Assembly (NCBI GenBank): GCA_016926375.1 | Contig: JAFGOR010000093.1 | Coordinates: forward strand, 1 to 34,008 | Source of the DNA: Bacteroidales bacterium | GTDB lineage: Bacteria; Bacteroidota; Bacteroidia; Bacteroidales; UBA10428 | Direction of reading: 5' to 3' | Length of the DNA stretch: 34,008 nt | In this document: positions 25,295-34,003 of the stretch, one piece after another | Position numbering within the stretch: the stretch's first letter is position 1 | How the letters are laid out: each line of letters starts with the position of its first letter | Program-made: the position numbers and the translations under genes | Notes under the pieces: model-generated | The model's database searches: none | What the model saw: the letters and a program-made list of their open reading frames with translations, nothing else | What the model was told of the DNA's origin: nothing

Positions 25295-26869
25295 TTAAAT
25301 TCTTTCAGCCACATCTTTGGCAATATCAACGAGGTTTTTCTCAATCTCCTCGTTCAGTTTACCCTCTTTCAGGGTGTTCAGTATTTTCTTATGCTTGAGT
25401 TCAAGGAGGCTCAGAAATTCTTCTTCAAATTTCCCTATTTTTTCAACCGGCACGCTGGAAAGCAGGCCACGGGTTCCACAGTAGATAATGGCAATCTGTT
25501 TTTCCACGGTCATGGGACTGTGCAGGGGTTGTTTCAGAATTTCCACGTTCTTGGCACCCTTATCAAGTACCGACAGGGTAGCTGCATCCAGGTCAGAACC
25601 GAACTTAGAGAAAGCTTCCAGTTCACGGAACTGTGCCTGGTCGAGTTTCAATGTTCCGGCCACCCGTTTCATTGATTTAATTTGTGCCGAGCCACCTACG
25701 CGGGAAACCGAGATACCCACATTGATGGCGGGACGGATACCCGAGTTGAAGAGGTTTGTTTCCAGGAAGATCTGTCCATCGGTGATGGAGATCACGTTGG
25801 TGGGGATGTATGCCGAAACGTCACCGGCCTGGGTTTCAATAATCGGGAGCGCGGTGAGTGATCCTCCTCCTTTAACAATGGGCTTGAGTGTTTCGGGGAG
25901 GTCGTTCATTTGTGCCGCAATTTCATCGTTGTTGATTACTTTGGCAGCGCGCTCGAGCAGGCGTGAGTGCAGGTAGAAAACGTCGCCGGGATACGCTTCG
26001 CGTCCGGGGGGGCGGCGAAGCAGCAGCGAAACCTCACGGTAGGAAACAGCTTGTTTCGAAAGGTCGTCATAAATAATGAGGGCGGCACGGCCGGTATCGC
26101 GGAAAAATTCACCTATGGCGCAACCGGCAAACGGTGCGTAAAACTGCAATGCAGCAGGATCCGAAGCGGTTGCCATAACAATAATGGTATACGGCATGGC
26201 CCCGTATGATTCAAGTGTTTTGGCAATGTTGGCCACGGTAGAACCTTTTTGTCCGATAGCCACGTAAATACAATATACAGGTTCACCCTTATCGTAAAAC
26301 TCTTTCTGGTTGATGATGGTATCCAGTGCGATGGATGATTTTCCGGTCTGGCGGTCACCAATGATCAACTCACGCTGTCCGCGTCCGATGGGGATCATGG
26401 CATCGATGGCCTTGATACCGGTTTGAAGGGGCTCATTAACCGGCTGGCGGTAAATCACACCGGGAGCTTTGCGCTCAAAAGGCATTTCAATAGTTTGGCC
26501 GGTAATCGGACCTTTTCCGTCAACCGGTTCACCCAGCGTATTGATAATACGGCCAAGCATACCTTCGCTCACGTTGATGGAGGCGATTCTTCCCGTACGT
26601 TTCACCGTATCTCCTTCCTTGATCTGGTCGGATGAGCCCAGAAGAACTGCTCCAACATTGTCCTCTTCCAGGTTCAGCACTATACCGCGAACTCCGTTAT
26701 CGAATTCAATCAACTCATTTGAACAAACGTTTGACATGCCATAAATTCTGGCAATGCCATCGCCTACCTGCAATACAGTTCCAACCTCATCAAGCTGAGC
26801 CTTGGTGTCAATTCCCTGCAGTTGTTGTTTTAAAACCTTTGATACTTCTGATGGTTTAAGCGCCGACAT
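25295..26869 (-). CDS. atpA: F-type ATP synthase alpha subunit
   Basis: This 524-residue F1 alpha subunit forms the hexamer with beta and carries non-catalytic nucleotide sites. It shows an N-terminal beta-barrel (25-95; [13 protein letters not shown]), P-loop GDRQTGKS (171-178), the segment [14 protein letters not shown], and [19 protein letters not shown], which contains the Arg reaching the catalytic site on beta. The C-terminal helical bundle follows. The partner beta gene (atpD) is not in this window. Gap to atpH is 22 nt. Confidence 0.98.
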   Translation of the reverse strand: MSALKPSEVSKVLKQQLQGIDTKAQLDEVGTVLQVGDGIARIYGMSNVCSNELIEFDNGVRGIVLNLEEDNVGAVLLGSSDQIKEGDTVKRTGRIASINVSEGMLGRIINTLGEPVDGKGPITGQTIEMPFERKAPGVIYRQPVNEPLQTGIKAIDAMIPIGRGQRELIIGDRQTGKSSIALDTIINQKEFYDKGEPVYCIYVAIGQKGSTVANIAKTLESYGAMPYTIIVMATASDPAALQFYAPFAGCAIGEFFRDTGRAALIIYDDLSKQAVSYREVSLLLRRPPGREAYPGDVFYLHSRLLERAAKVINNDEIAAQMNDLPETLKPIVKGGGSLTALPIIETQAGDVSAYIPTNVISITDGQIFLETNLFNSGIRPAINVGISVSRVGGSAQIKSMKRVAGTLKLDQAQFRELEAFSKFGSDLDAATLSVLDKGAKNVEILKQPLHSPMTVEKQIAIIYCGTRGLLSSVPVEKIGKFEEEFLSLLELKHKKILNTLKEGKLNEEIEKNLVDIAKDVAERI

Positions 26870-26891
26870 GTTATCTATAAATTAAATTATT

Positions 26892-27437
26892 TCAGGAATG
26901 TGATTGTATTAATGCTGTTTTAATGCGTTCCAGCTTGGTGGCGATGCTTGCATCAACCTGTTGATCGTCTACACGGAGGATAAAACCGCCAATTAGCTTT
27001 TCGTCAACCGATTCATGCAGCTCAACCTGGGCGTTAAATCGCCTGGCAATATATTTTTTCAGCGCATCGCGCAGGTTGGCATCAACCGTAAGGGCAGTGA
27101 TCAGTTCAGCCGATTTGATACCCTGGTCAGCCTTCATCAGCGTGATGAAATACCGGGAAATACCCGCCAGGTATTCTTCCCTTCTTTTCTCGAGCAACAG
27201 GGTAACAAATGAAGAGGTCAGCTCATGAAATGCTGCTTTAAAAACCTCCCTGAAGAGCCTGATCTTTTCACTGACTTTGATTACCGGACTGTTGATCACA
27301 AACTGAAGTTCGGGAACTTCATGAACACATTCGCCCAGCAATACCATATCATTTTTAACGGCTTCCAGAGCATTTCCTTCTTTGGCCAGGGCAAAGAGTG
27401 CCTTGGCATACCGCACCGTTATTTTGCTTTCGTTCAT
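26892..27437 (-). CDS. atpH: F-type ATP synthase delta subunit
   Basis: This 181-residue peripheral stalk subunit joins b to the top of alpha3beta3 (OSCP equivalent). It shows the N-terminal ITVRYAKALFALAKEGN (6-22), VINSPVIKVSEKIRLFREV in the helical bundle, and the C-terminal beta-rich signature ESVDEKLIGGFILRVDDQQV followed by DASIATKLERIK (about 142-173), diagnostic of the family. Gap to atpF is 21 nt. Confidence 0.96.
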   Translation of the reverse strand: MNESKITVRYAKALFALAKEGNALEAVKNDMVLLGECVHEVPELQFVINSPVIKVSEKIRLFREVFKAAFHELTSSFVTLLLEKRREEYLAGISRYFITLMKADQGIKSAELITALTVDANLRDALKKYIARRFNAQVELHESVDEKLIGGFILRVDDQQVDASIATKLERIKTALIQSHS

Positions 27438-27458
27438 CGGTTAATTTTCAGGCGTTGA

Positions 27459-27953
27459 TCAATTGAACTTGAGTTCATTCAATGTTTTTTCAATAAGCTC
27501 CTGTTGTTTGGCAGGATCAGCAAGTTCCCTTACCAGGATTTTTTCTGATATGGCCACCGAAAGTTCAGCTACCTGATTTTTGATATCCTGAATGGCAGCA
27601 GCCCGCTCACTCCGGATGGCTTCGCGTGCTTCGCTGATCAGCTTATGCCCTTCCTGCTTGGCCTGTTCACGGGCATTATTCATTACCGATTCTTTGAATT
27701 CACGGGCTTCCTGAATGATTTTGTCCCGTTCTGCCTTGGCCTCAGCCAGCAGTTTCTCACTCTCTGTGTGCAATTGCGACACGTCTCTCTTGGCCGCTTC
27801 AGCGGCCTGAAGGGCTTGCGCAATTGAATTGTCACGTTCTTTCAGCCCTTTCAGCAATGGTTTCCAGGCAAATTTGGCTAAAATCAGAAAGGTGATCAGA
27901 AAGCCAATAAATGACCAGATTATTGTACCAAATTCGGGAATCAGCAGATCCAT
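27459..27953 (-). CDS. atpF: F-type ATP synthase b subunit
   Basis: This 164-residue peripheral stalk subunit has one N-terminal transmembrane helix (IIWSFIGFLITFLILAKFAW, about 12-31) followed by KPLLKGLKERDNSIAQALQ and a long charged, Ala-rich coiled coil that dimerises. Only one b gene is present in the operon, consistent with a b2 stalk. A GC-rich hairpin with a U-run lies in the 68 nt between atpE and this gene and could lower its expression relative to the c subunit. Confidence 0.96.
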   Translation of the reverse strand: MDLLIPEFGTIIWSFIGFLITFLILAKFAWKPLLKGLKERDNSIAQALQAAEAAKRDVSQLHTESEKLLAEAKAERDKIIQEAREFKESVMNNAREQAKQEGHKLISEAREAIRSERAAAIQDIKNQVAELSVAISEKILVRELADPAKQQELIEKTLNELKFN

Positions 27954-27977
27954 ATTGTTTGATTTAAGGTTTCGATT

Positions 27978-28012
27978 AAAACCGGGACCAGCACCAATCG
28001 TGATGATCCCGG
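27978..28012 (-). terminator. Hairpin plus U-run between atpE and atpF (possible partial terminator)
   Basis: On the minus strand CCGGGATC (28012-28005) can pair with GGTCCCGG (27989-27982) over 8 bp including one G-U, and is followed directly by UUUU (27981-27978). The loop is 15 nt, long for a strong terminator. It starts 9 nt past the atpE stop. Confidence 0.5.
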
Positions 28013-28021
28013 GTTAATAAA

Positions 28022-29451
<1,430 letters not shown>

Positions 29452-29503
29452 ATCCAAAAAATGTGGCCATAAATATAGAAAACTAATTTGATAACTGCTT
29501 TGA

Positions 29504-29902
29504 CTAATTGCTATTTTCTTTCTTCTGTTTCAGCAAAGTCAGCATGATCCACAAATCATACACTGAATAAGTGAGATACATCACAAACAGGGTAATGGCA
29601 AAAACAAGGGCAGTTTTGGGGGTGGTCAGCACATAGGCAAGGATAAGAACCAGGTAAATAACCAATTTGGCACCGGTAGATGCCATAAAGGCCCGGATAA
29701 ATGCATTGGCAGGTTTTTGAAGTGATCTGTAGAAAAAGATAAAAAACCCGGCATTAATCAGGAACATAAACAGAACGAGCAGGGGAAAAAATCCAAAGTA
29801 TTTGCCAATCAGCACGGTTTTAAACAAAAGCAGGCCAACGACAAGAAAAACTACTGATATTGCTGCAAGTCCGAAAAGAATTTTCTTCAATCCTTTTTCC
29901 AT
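29504..29902 (-). CDS. Small four-helix membrane protein of the ATP synthase operon (AtpI-like)
   Basis: This 132-residue hydrophobic protein has four predicted membrane helices (about 8-28, 37-56, 73-92 and 98-120) with basic ends and no catalytic motif. Its position between atpZ and atpB matches the AtpI gene 1 position of other atp operons; AtpI helps c-ring assembly in some bacteria. The sequence is too plain to prove membership, so the call rests on topology and context. Gap to atpZ is 7 nt. Confidence 0.7.
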   Translation of the reverse strand: MEKGLKKILFGLAAISVVFLVVGLLLFKTVLIGKYFGFFPLLVLFMFLINAGFFIFFYRSLQKPANAFIRAFMASTGAKLVIYLVLILAYVLTTPKTALVFAITLFVMYLTYSVYDLWIMLTLLKQKKENSN

Positions 29903-29909
29903 GTTGTCT

Positions 29910-30146
29910 TTATTTCATCCGCAGAAAGTCCTTGATTCCGTAATAAACAGCAAGCCCGGTTGCCAGCAGCGAAAGCACCACAGTAAATACCGGGAACCCG
30001 AATTCAAGCCACCGGTCGAGTTTGATGCCGCCAAAAACTCCAATCAGGATGATGGCAACCATCTGAAATGCCAGGCTTGAATACTTGGCGTAACTACTTA
30101 GACTTTTTGCTGTCTTCTCCTGGTTTTTCAGGTTCTTTTCCGGCAT
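29910..30146 (-). CDS. atpZ: AtpZ/AtpI family F1Fo-associated membrane protein
   Basis: This 78-residue protein has two membrane helices (about 26-42 and 52-72). It shows the AtpZ pattern YAKYSSLAFQMVAIILIGVF followed by GGIKLDRW and VYYGIKDFLR. AtpZ is linked to ATP synthase assembly, and AtpZ/AtpI to Mg/Ca transport in some species. The ATG at 30146 lies inside the bactofilin gene, giving a 53-nt overlap in a different frame; no other start exists between that gene's stop and the first helix, so the overlap appears real. Confidence 0.8.
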   Translation of the reverse strand: MPEKNLKNQEKTAKSLSSYAKYSSLAFQMVAIILIGVFGGIKLDRWLEFGFPVFTVVLSLLATGLAVYYGIKDFLRMK

Positions 30147-30501
30147 AAGGGTTCAAATTATCAGCTGTCATGCTGCAGTTGCCGCTGAATTTGGCTCCGG
30201 GTTCAATGGCCAGCCGGCGGGTTACAATATCCCCGGTGAGTGACGAGGTAGCTTTCAGGGTAAGCAGTTCGGAAACGGTAATTTTTCCTTCAACCTTACC
30301 TTCAAGGACAGAATTCTTACAAACAATTTCGCCCTTAACGGATCCGGTTTCTCCGATAACCACTTTTCCTTTGGTTTTCAGGTTACCAGTCAGCGCACCA
30401 TCAAAACGGATGTCATTGTTGGTGGTCACGTCACCTGAAATTTCGGTGCCTACTCCGATTTGGTTGATTACGTTGTTTTCGGTTTCGATAATTTTTGCCA
30501 T
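30094..30501 (-). CDS. Bactofilin (polymer-forming cytoskeletal protein)
   Basis: This 135-residue protein is a single bactofilin (DUF583) domain. A short N-terminal tail precedes repeated beta-helix rungs from about 18 to 110: TEISGDVTTNNDIRFDGALT, GNLKTKGKVVIGETGSVKGE, and IVCKNSVLEGKVEGKITVSE. A charged disordered tail ends it (EPEKPGEDSKKSK). Bactofilins self-assemble into filaments at the membrane and scaffold envelope enzymes or shape determinants. Here it heads the atp operon, an arrangement I recall from other Bacteroidetes. The longer frame starts with a TTG at 30507; the ATG at 30501 is chosen. A -7 box lies 34 nt upstream. Confidence 0.92.
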   Translation of the reverse strand: MAKIIETENNVINQIGVGTEISGDVTTNNDIRFDGALTGNLKTKGKVVIGETGSVKGEIVCKNSVLEGKVEGKITVSELLTLKATSSLTGDIVTRRLAIEPGAKFSGNCSMTADNLNPYAGKEPEKPGEDSKKSK

Positions 30502-30534
30502 CTGCAAAAGTTTTTAATGTATGCTGCGAACAAA

Positions 30535-30542
30535 CAAAGATA
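30535..30542 (-). promoter_or_regulatory. Candidate -7 box (TATCTTTG) for the bactofilin-atp operon
   Basis: The minus strand reads TATCTTTG, an exact match to TAnnTTTG, 33 nt before the bactofilin ATG. The region at -33 is T-rich (from GTTATTAAAAA on the plus strand) but has no exact TTTG. Confidence 0.5.
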
Positions 30543-30586
30543 AGCAATCCGTTATTAAAAAGGGATACTGTTTTTACAAAAACGTG

Positions 30587-30612
30587 TAGAGACGCAAAAT
30601 CTTGCGTCTCTA
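30587..30612. repeat. 11-bp perfect inverted repeat, probable fabH terminator or dispersed palindrome
   Basis: TAGAGACGCAA (30587-30597) pairs with TTGCGTCTCTA (30602-30612) around a 4-base loop. On the minus strand the stem is followed after CACG by five U residues, so it can end fabH transcription. From memory, the AGAGACGCAA...TTGCGTCTCT sequence resembles a palindrome dispersed in Bacteroidetes genomes. Confidence 0.7.
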
Positions 30613-30627
30613 AGTGGTTAAAATTTT

Positions 30628-31626
30628 TTATTTAGGGTCGTATGCCCATTTCACATAGATGGAGCCCCAGGTAAAGCCGGCACCGAATGAGGAGAGGATG
30701 AGGTTGTCGCCTTTCTTCAGCTGTTTTTCATAATCCCACAGGCAAAGCGGAATGGTAGCCGCCGTTGTGTTTCCGTAACGTCCGATATTGATCATCACCT
30801 GCTCTTTATTGAGGTTCATGCGCCGGGCAGTTGCCTCAATAATTCGCATGTTGGCCTGGTGGGGAACCAGGTAACGGATGTCTTTGTGGCTCAGATGATT
30901 TCGCTCCATGATTTCAACCGATACATCGGCCATTTTTGAAACGGCCATTTTAAATACGGGTTGTCCTTCCTGGAAAATGTAATGTTGTTTGGCATCCACA
31001 GTTTCGTGTGTTGGAGGATGCAGTGAGCCTCCTGCATACATGTACAGGTACTTGGCCCCGGAACCATCAACAGCCAGGATGGAATCAATGATTCCTTCTT
31101 GTCCGGTTGCGGGTTCCAGTAACACGGCAGCAGCACCGTCGCCAAAAAGCGGACAGGTGGTGCGGTCTTCATAATCCACTATGGCCGACATCTTATCAGC
31201 ACCAACCAGGATGACTTTTTTATAGGCACCGCTTTCAATGAACCTGCGACATGTTTCCAGTCCGAATACAAAACCCGAACAAGCCGCATTGAGGTCGAAG
31301 CTGAAAGCGTTTGCCAGGCCTGCTTTTTCACAAATGATGTTGGCAGTGGCGGGGAAATGCATGTCGGAGGTGATGGTGGCGCACACAAGCAGCTGAATGT
31401 CCAGCGGGTCAGTTCCGGTTTTTTCAAGCAATTCTTTAACAGCCTTGGTGCCCATATAGGATGTGGCCTTGCTCTTGTCTTTCAGAATTCTACGTTCTTT
31501 GATACCAATGCGTTGCATGATCCACTCATCGCTGGTATCCACCATTCTGCTCAACTCATCATTATTAAGAACATATGACGGCAGATAACCGCCTACACCA
31601 GTAATTGCTGCTTTTATTCCGGACAT
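30628..31626 (-). CDS. fabH: Beta-ketoacyl-ACP synthase III
   Basis: This 332-residue thiolase-fold enzyme starts fatty-acid synthesis by condensing an acyl-CoA with malonyl-ACP. The catalytic triad is visible: Cys116 in NAACSGFVFGLE, His256 in VPHQANMRI, and Asn286 in GRYGNTTAATIPL. The start ATG lies inside plsX, overlapping its end by 13 nt, so the two genes are probably translationally coupled. It is followed by a palindrome that can act as terminator. A primer preference (straight or branched chain) cannot be read from the sequence. Confidence 0.97.
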   Translation of the reverse strand: MSGIKAAITGVGGYLPSYVLNNDELSRMVDTSDEWIMQRIGIKERRILKDKSKATSYMGTKAVKELLEKTGTDPLDIQLLVCATITSDMHFPATANIICEKAGLANAFSFDLNAACSGFVFGLETCRRFIESGAYKKVILVGADKMSAIVDYEDRTTCPLFGDGAAAVLLEPATGQEGIIDSILAVDGSGAKYLYMYAGGSLHPPTHETVDAKQHYIFQEGQPVFKMAVSKMADVSVEIMERNHLSHKDIRYLVPHQANMRIIEATARRMNLNKEQVMINIGRYGNTTAATIPLCLWDYEKQLKKGDNLILSSFGAGFTWGSIYVKWAYDPK

Positions 31627-32564
31627 TCTTTAAACGTTTCTTTAATTTTTTCACAGAGTTTTCCTTTGACTACCTCTGTGGTTTGCAAAATAAGGGTTTT
31701 AATCGCTTTATCATTTGAAATACCATGGGCAATCATAACAGGTGCATTGATACCAAGCACAGGAGTACCGCCATGGTTTTCGAAATTGAAATTTTCAAAA
31801 AAGTCATCCAGGATTTTGCGCTTTCTGATCATGTTGTAAAAAGCTTCAGCTTCCTTAAGCATAATATTACCCACAAAGCCGTCGCATACCATCACATCAG
31901 CCTTGTCACTGAACAGGTCTGTTCCTTCGAGATTGCCAACAAATTTAAACATGATTGAGTCTTTCATCAGTTGGTATGCGGCCTTGGTAACAAGGTTTCC
32001 CTTGGATTCCTCTTCACCAATATTCAGCAGGCCAACACGGGGTGTTTCAATGCCCAGTACCTGCCTTGCATAGATATTGCCCAAAATACCATACTGGTTG
32101 AGCTCTTCCTGTTCACAATCAGGATTCAGCCCAACATCAAGTAAAATCAATGGTTTTCCGGAAGGACGTGGCACCATGGCAGCAATACAGGGACGTATAA
32201 CTCCGGGGATCGATTTGATTACCTGCATGGCACCAACCATCATGGCACCGGTGTTGCCGGCACTGGCAAAACCGTCAATGTCACCTCGGGCCAATAGTTT
32301 AAACCCTTTGACCACGCTGGCTTCCTGCTTCTGAATAAAGGCTTTTGCCGGATGCTCTCCCATTTCAATTAACTCGGTAGTATGCACAATGTCAAATACC
32401 GAAGGATCAAAATGCTCGCGCTGACATATCAGGCGAATGCTGTTTTCATCGCCGATAAGCACCAGGCGTACATCTGCGGGCAAACTTTTTGTGGCCATGA
32501 TGGCACCGCGAACGGTGGCCTCAGGAGCAAAGTCCCCGCCCAGAATATCAATACCAATTCTCAT
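31614..32564 (-). CDS. plsX: Phosphate acyltransferase PlsX
   Basis: This 316-residue peripheral membrane enzyme converts acyl-ACP to acyl-phosphate for phospholipid synthesis with PlsY. The N-terminus RIGIDILGGDFAPEATVRGA is the PlsX signature. FASAGNTGAMMVGAM (about 109-123) and VMVCDGFVGNIMLKEAEA (about 223-240) are further conserved blocks. It lies between rpmF and fabH in the usual order and overlaps the fabH start. The start is ATG, 34 nt after the rpmF stop. Confidence 0.97.
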   Translation of the reverse strand: MRIGIDILGGDFAPEATVRGAIMATKSLPADVRLVLIGDENSIRLICQREHFDPSVFDIVHTTELIEMGEHPAKAFIQKQEASVVKGFKLLARGDIDGFASAGNTGAMMVGAMQVIKSIPGVIRPCIAAMVPRPSGKPLILLDVGLNPDCEQEELNQYGILGNIYARQVLGIETPRVGLLNIGEEESKGNLVTKAAYQLMKDSIMFKFVGNLEGTDLFSDKADVMVCDGFVGNIMLKEAEAFYNMIRKRKILDDFFENFNFENHGGTPVLGINAPVMIAHGISNDKAIKTLILQTTEVVKGKLCEKIKETFKECPE

Positions 32565-32598
32565 GATCCAAAAAGATCATTGGTTAGTTATTGGTTCC

Positions 32599-32784
32599 TT
32601 AAGCGGCAACCTCTTTCTTTATAGCAGGTTTTCCTTTGTAAAAACCACACTCAGGGCAAACCCTGTGATACAGAATAGCAGCACCACAATTCTGGCATGT
32701 TCCCAGTGTTGGAACAGCGGCCTTATCGTGCGTCCTTCTCTTATCTCTCCGCTGCTTCGAATGTCTTCGTTTCGGATTCGGCAT
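32599..32784 (-). CDS. rpmF: 50S ribosomal protein L32
   Basis: This 61-residue basic protein has the L32 start MPNPKRRHSKQRRDKRRTHD and a zinc ribbon with all four Cys retained: Cys30, Cys33, Cys43 and Cys46 (GTCQNCGAA and HRVCPECGFYKG). Zinc-independent paralogues lack these, so this is the zinc-binding form. An A/T-rich leader precedes the ATG. The 240 nt between this gene and the DUF177 gene upstream is unusually long for the pair and is filled with repeats. Confidence 0.97.
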   Translation of the reverse strand: MPNPKRRHSKQRRDKRRTHDKAAVPTLGTCQNCGAAILYHRVCPECGFYKGKPAIKKEVAA

Positions 32785-32838
32785 AATTAAAAAATTATAA
32801 ATTATAAATCATAAATGAGTGTGTTGTGTGTTGCTTTG

Positions 32839-33015
32839 CCCGCAGTAGCCAAAGCGTAGGCGGGTGTGTTGATGCCTGCCTGTTGGCAAGCTGTTTTTAG
32901 CTACGAGCTGTGAGCTGTGAGCTATGAGCTGTGAGCTTTTTGCTCTTGGTTTCTGGCTCCTGCCGATATCGACAGGCAAGCTTGGCTCGTAGCTTGTAAC
33001 TCATAGCTCGAAGCT
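32839..33015. repeat. Composite palindromic repeat between DUF177 and rpmF
   Basis: Within the DUF177-rpmF gap three structures can be seen. CCCGC and GCGGG (32839-32864) flank a 16-base centre. A 7-base tandem array of AGCTNNG units (32899-32937, mostly AGCTGTG) has a degenerate inverted copy at 32979-33015. Between these two arms sits an 18-base near-palindrome (32959-32976, CCTGCCGATATCGACAGG). The whole lies inside the operon and would be transcribed with it. Confidence 0.75.
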
Positions 33016-33024
33016 ATTAATTCT

Positions 33025-33498
33025 TCACTCACTCAAAAGGTACTCGTCCAGCTTGCGGAGCATATCCGGGTCACAACCCGGCTCTCCGTTTGCCTGATCG
33101 GGATGAACCTTCCGGATGGGAATGCTCAAACTCAGGCATTCATATAAGTAATGCCTCAGATCAAGCGCGTATTCTTCGGGCTGAATAAAGATTACCTCTT
33201 CGTCCGGCTCTTTTTCCGTTTCGCTGAACCGAACCACCAGGTGACCCTGATAGGAAACCGGCAGCGTGAAATACTCCAGGCAACGGTCGCATGGCACCTG
33301 CATTTCACCGGTAAGCGCAACAGCAAGCTCCATGAAAGTAGTTTTCTTGCTCAGCTCAATGTTCGCTTCCACATGGCCATCAGGAACTTCAAGCTGTTCA
33401 TAAAATTCAAAGAACGGTTTGTCAATGACAAAATTAAAATCATGAACACCTTCTTTCAGCCCTTTGAAATGAATAATATATTGATTCTCAACTTTCAA
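33025..33498 (-). CDS. DUF177 (YceD-like) protein upstream of rpmF
   Basis: This 157-residue cytosolic protein belongs to the DUF177/YceD group, which usually precedes rpmF and is linked to large-subunit rRNA (23S) accumulation in plants and bacteria. Visible features are the N-terminal strand-rich domain (YIIHFKGLKEGVHDFNFVI), VPCDRCLEYF (Cys70, Cys73), the acidic middle block, and a C-terminal helix YLYECLSLSIPIRKVHPD with GCDPDMLRKLDEYL. The start is TTG at 33498: a TGA lies just upstream in frame and the first internal Met is at residue 56. A strong promoter lies 28 nt upstream. It heads the rpmF-plsX-fabH operon. Confidence 0.88.
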   Translation of the reverse strand: MKVENQYIIHFKGLKEGVHDFNFVIDKPFFEFYEQLEVPDGHVEANIELSKKTTFMELAVALTGEMQVPCDRCLEYFTLPVSYQGHLVVRFSETEKEPDEEVIFIQPEEYALDLRHYLYECLSLSIPIRKVHPDQANGEPGCDPDMLRKLDEYLLSE

Positions 33499-33525
33499 AA
33501 TTCAGCCGAATAAAAAAAAGTGGTG

Positions 33526-33556
33526 CAAAAGTATGAATTAATTTGAGAATAACAAA
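33526..33556 (-). promoter_or_regulatory. Bacteroidota primary-sigma promoter of the DUF177-rpmF-plsX-fabH operon
   Basis: On the minus strand TTTG (33556-33553) is followed after exactly 19 nt by TACTTTTG (33533-33526). This agrees with the -33 TTTG and -7 TAnnTTTG consensus and spacing. The TTG start of DUF177 lies 27 nt downstream, leaving a leader of about 20 nt. Confidence 0.75.
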
Positions 33557-33591
33557 GATATTTTAATGTGTTTGGGGGTAGAGCCAGGATA

Positions 33592-33634
33592 GGGACAAGG
33601 GACAAGGAAGTAGCAGTAGCAGTAGCAGCGGCAG
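33592..33634. repeat. Two short tandem repeats
   Basis: GGGACAA occurs twice in tandem (33592-33605). TAGCAG occurs three times with a fourth variant unit CGGCAG (33611-33634). Both sit in non-coding DNA and could vary in copy number by slippage. Confidence 0.8.
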
Positions 33635-33714
33635 TCAAATCCCAAATTTCAGGCAAAAGCTTGGTGAAATAAGTACGACTTAGGCACAACCTGTCCCGCA
33701 TTCCTGCGGGAGCC

Positions 33715-33946
33715 CATAGCCGTCAAGCTAAGGATGTATTGTGTAGATATGCTTTCATTTGCACATTTTGATGCCAATATTATAGCAGTTGAGGCTGAAC
33801 ATAGTGCTATCCCCTGCCTACCGCCTGCCTACCGCCTGCCTGCCCTGCCTACCGGCAGGCAGGCGGTAGGCAGGGCAAGCAGGCCCGCTGCGCCTTCGCG
33901 TAGCCGCTTCGGCAGAGCAAGGCCAGCGGCATAGCCGTCAAGCTAA
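33715..33946. repeat. 17-bp direct repeats 215 bp apart
   Basis: CATAGCCGTCAAGCTAA is present exactly at 33715-33731 and at 33930-33946. The pair brackets the 21-base inverted repeat and adjoins a small hairpin on the left. No transposase is encoded between them. Confidence 0.8.
33824..33874. repeat. 21-bp perfect inverted repeat of GCCTGCC/GGCAGGC units
   Basis: The left arm 33824-33844 is the exact reverse complement of the right arm 33854-33874, with a 9-base loop. The arms are built from CCTGCC and CTACCG units. A second pairing (TGCCCTGCCTACCG 33841-33854 with CGGTAGGCAGGGCA 33864-33877) competes with it. Confidence 0.85.
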
Positions 33947-33995
33947 TATCTGTAATGCATTGATATTCTATTACTGGAATATTCTAGTGAAGGAA

Positions 33996-34003
33996 TATCT
34001 TTG
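33996..34003 (+). promoter_or_regulatory. Possible -7 box (TATCTTTG) for a gene beyond the right edge
   Basis: TATCTTTG matches TAnnTTTG on the plus strand five bases from the window end. No TTTG is found at the expected -33 distance and the downstream gene is not visible, so support is weak. Confidence 0.25.

Noticed and set aside
32899-33015. CRISPR-like array
   Set aside because: The 7-base units have no spacers and are too short; it is a tandem/inverted simple repeat.
33495-33701. 68-residue minus-strand frame upstream of DUF177
   Set aside because: It covers the DUF177 promoter and short tandem repeats and has low-complexity Ala/Thr/Ser content from TAGCAG repeats.
33734-33934. 66-residue frame with a PALPTGRQA-type sequence
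   Set aside because: It is the palindromic GCCTGCC/GGCAGGC repeat read as protein, a familiar false ORF in Bacteroidetes; no start signal or domain.
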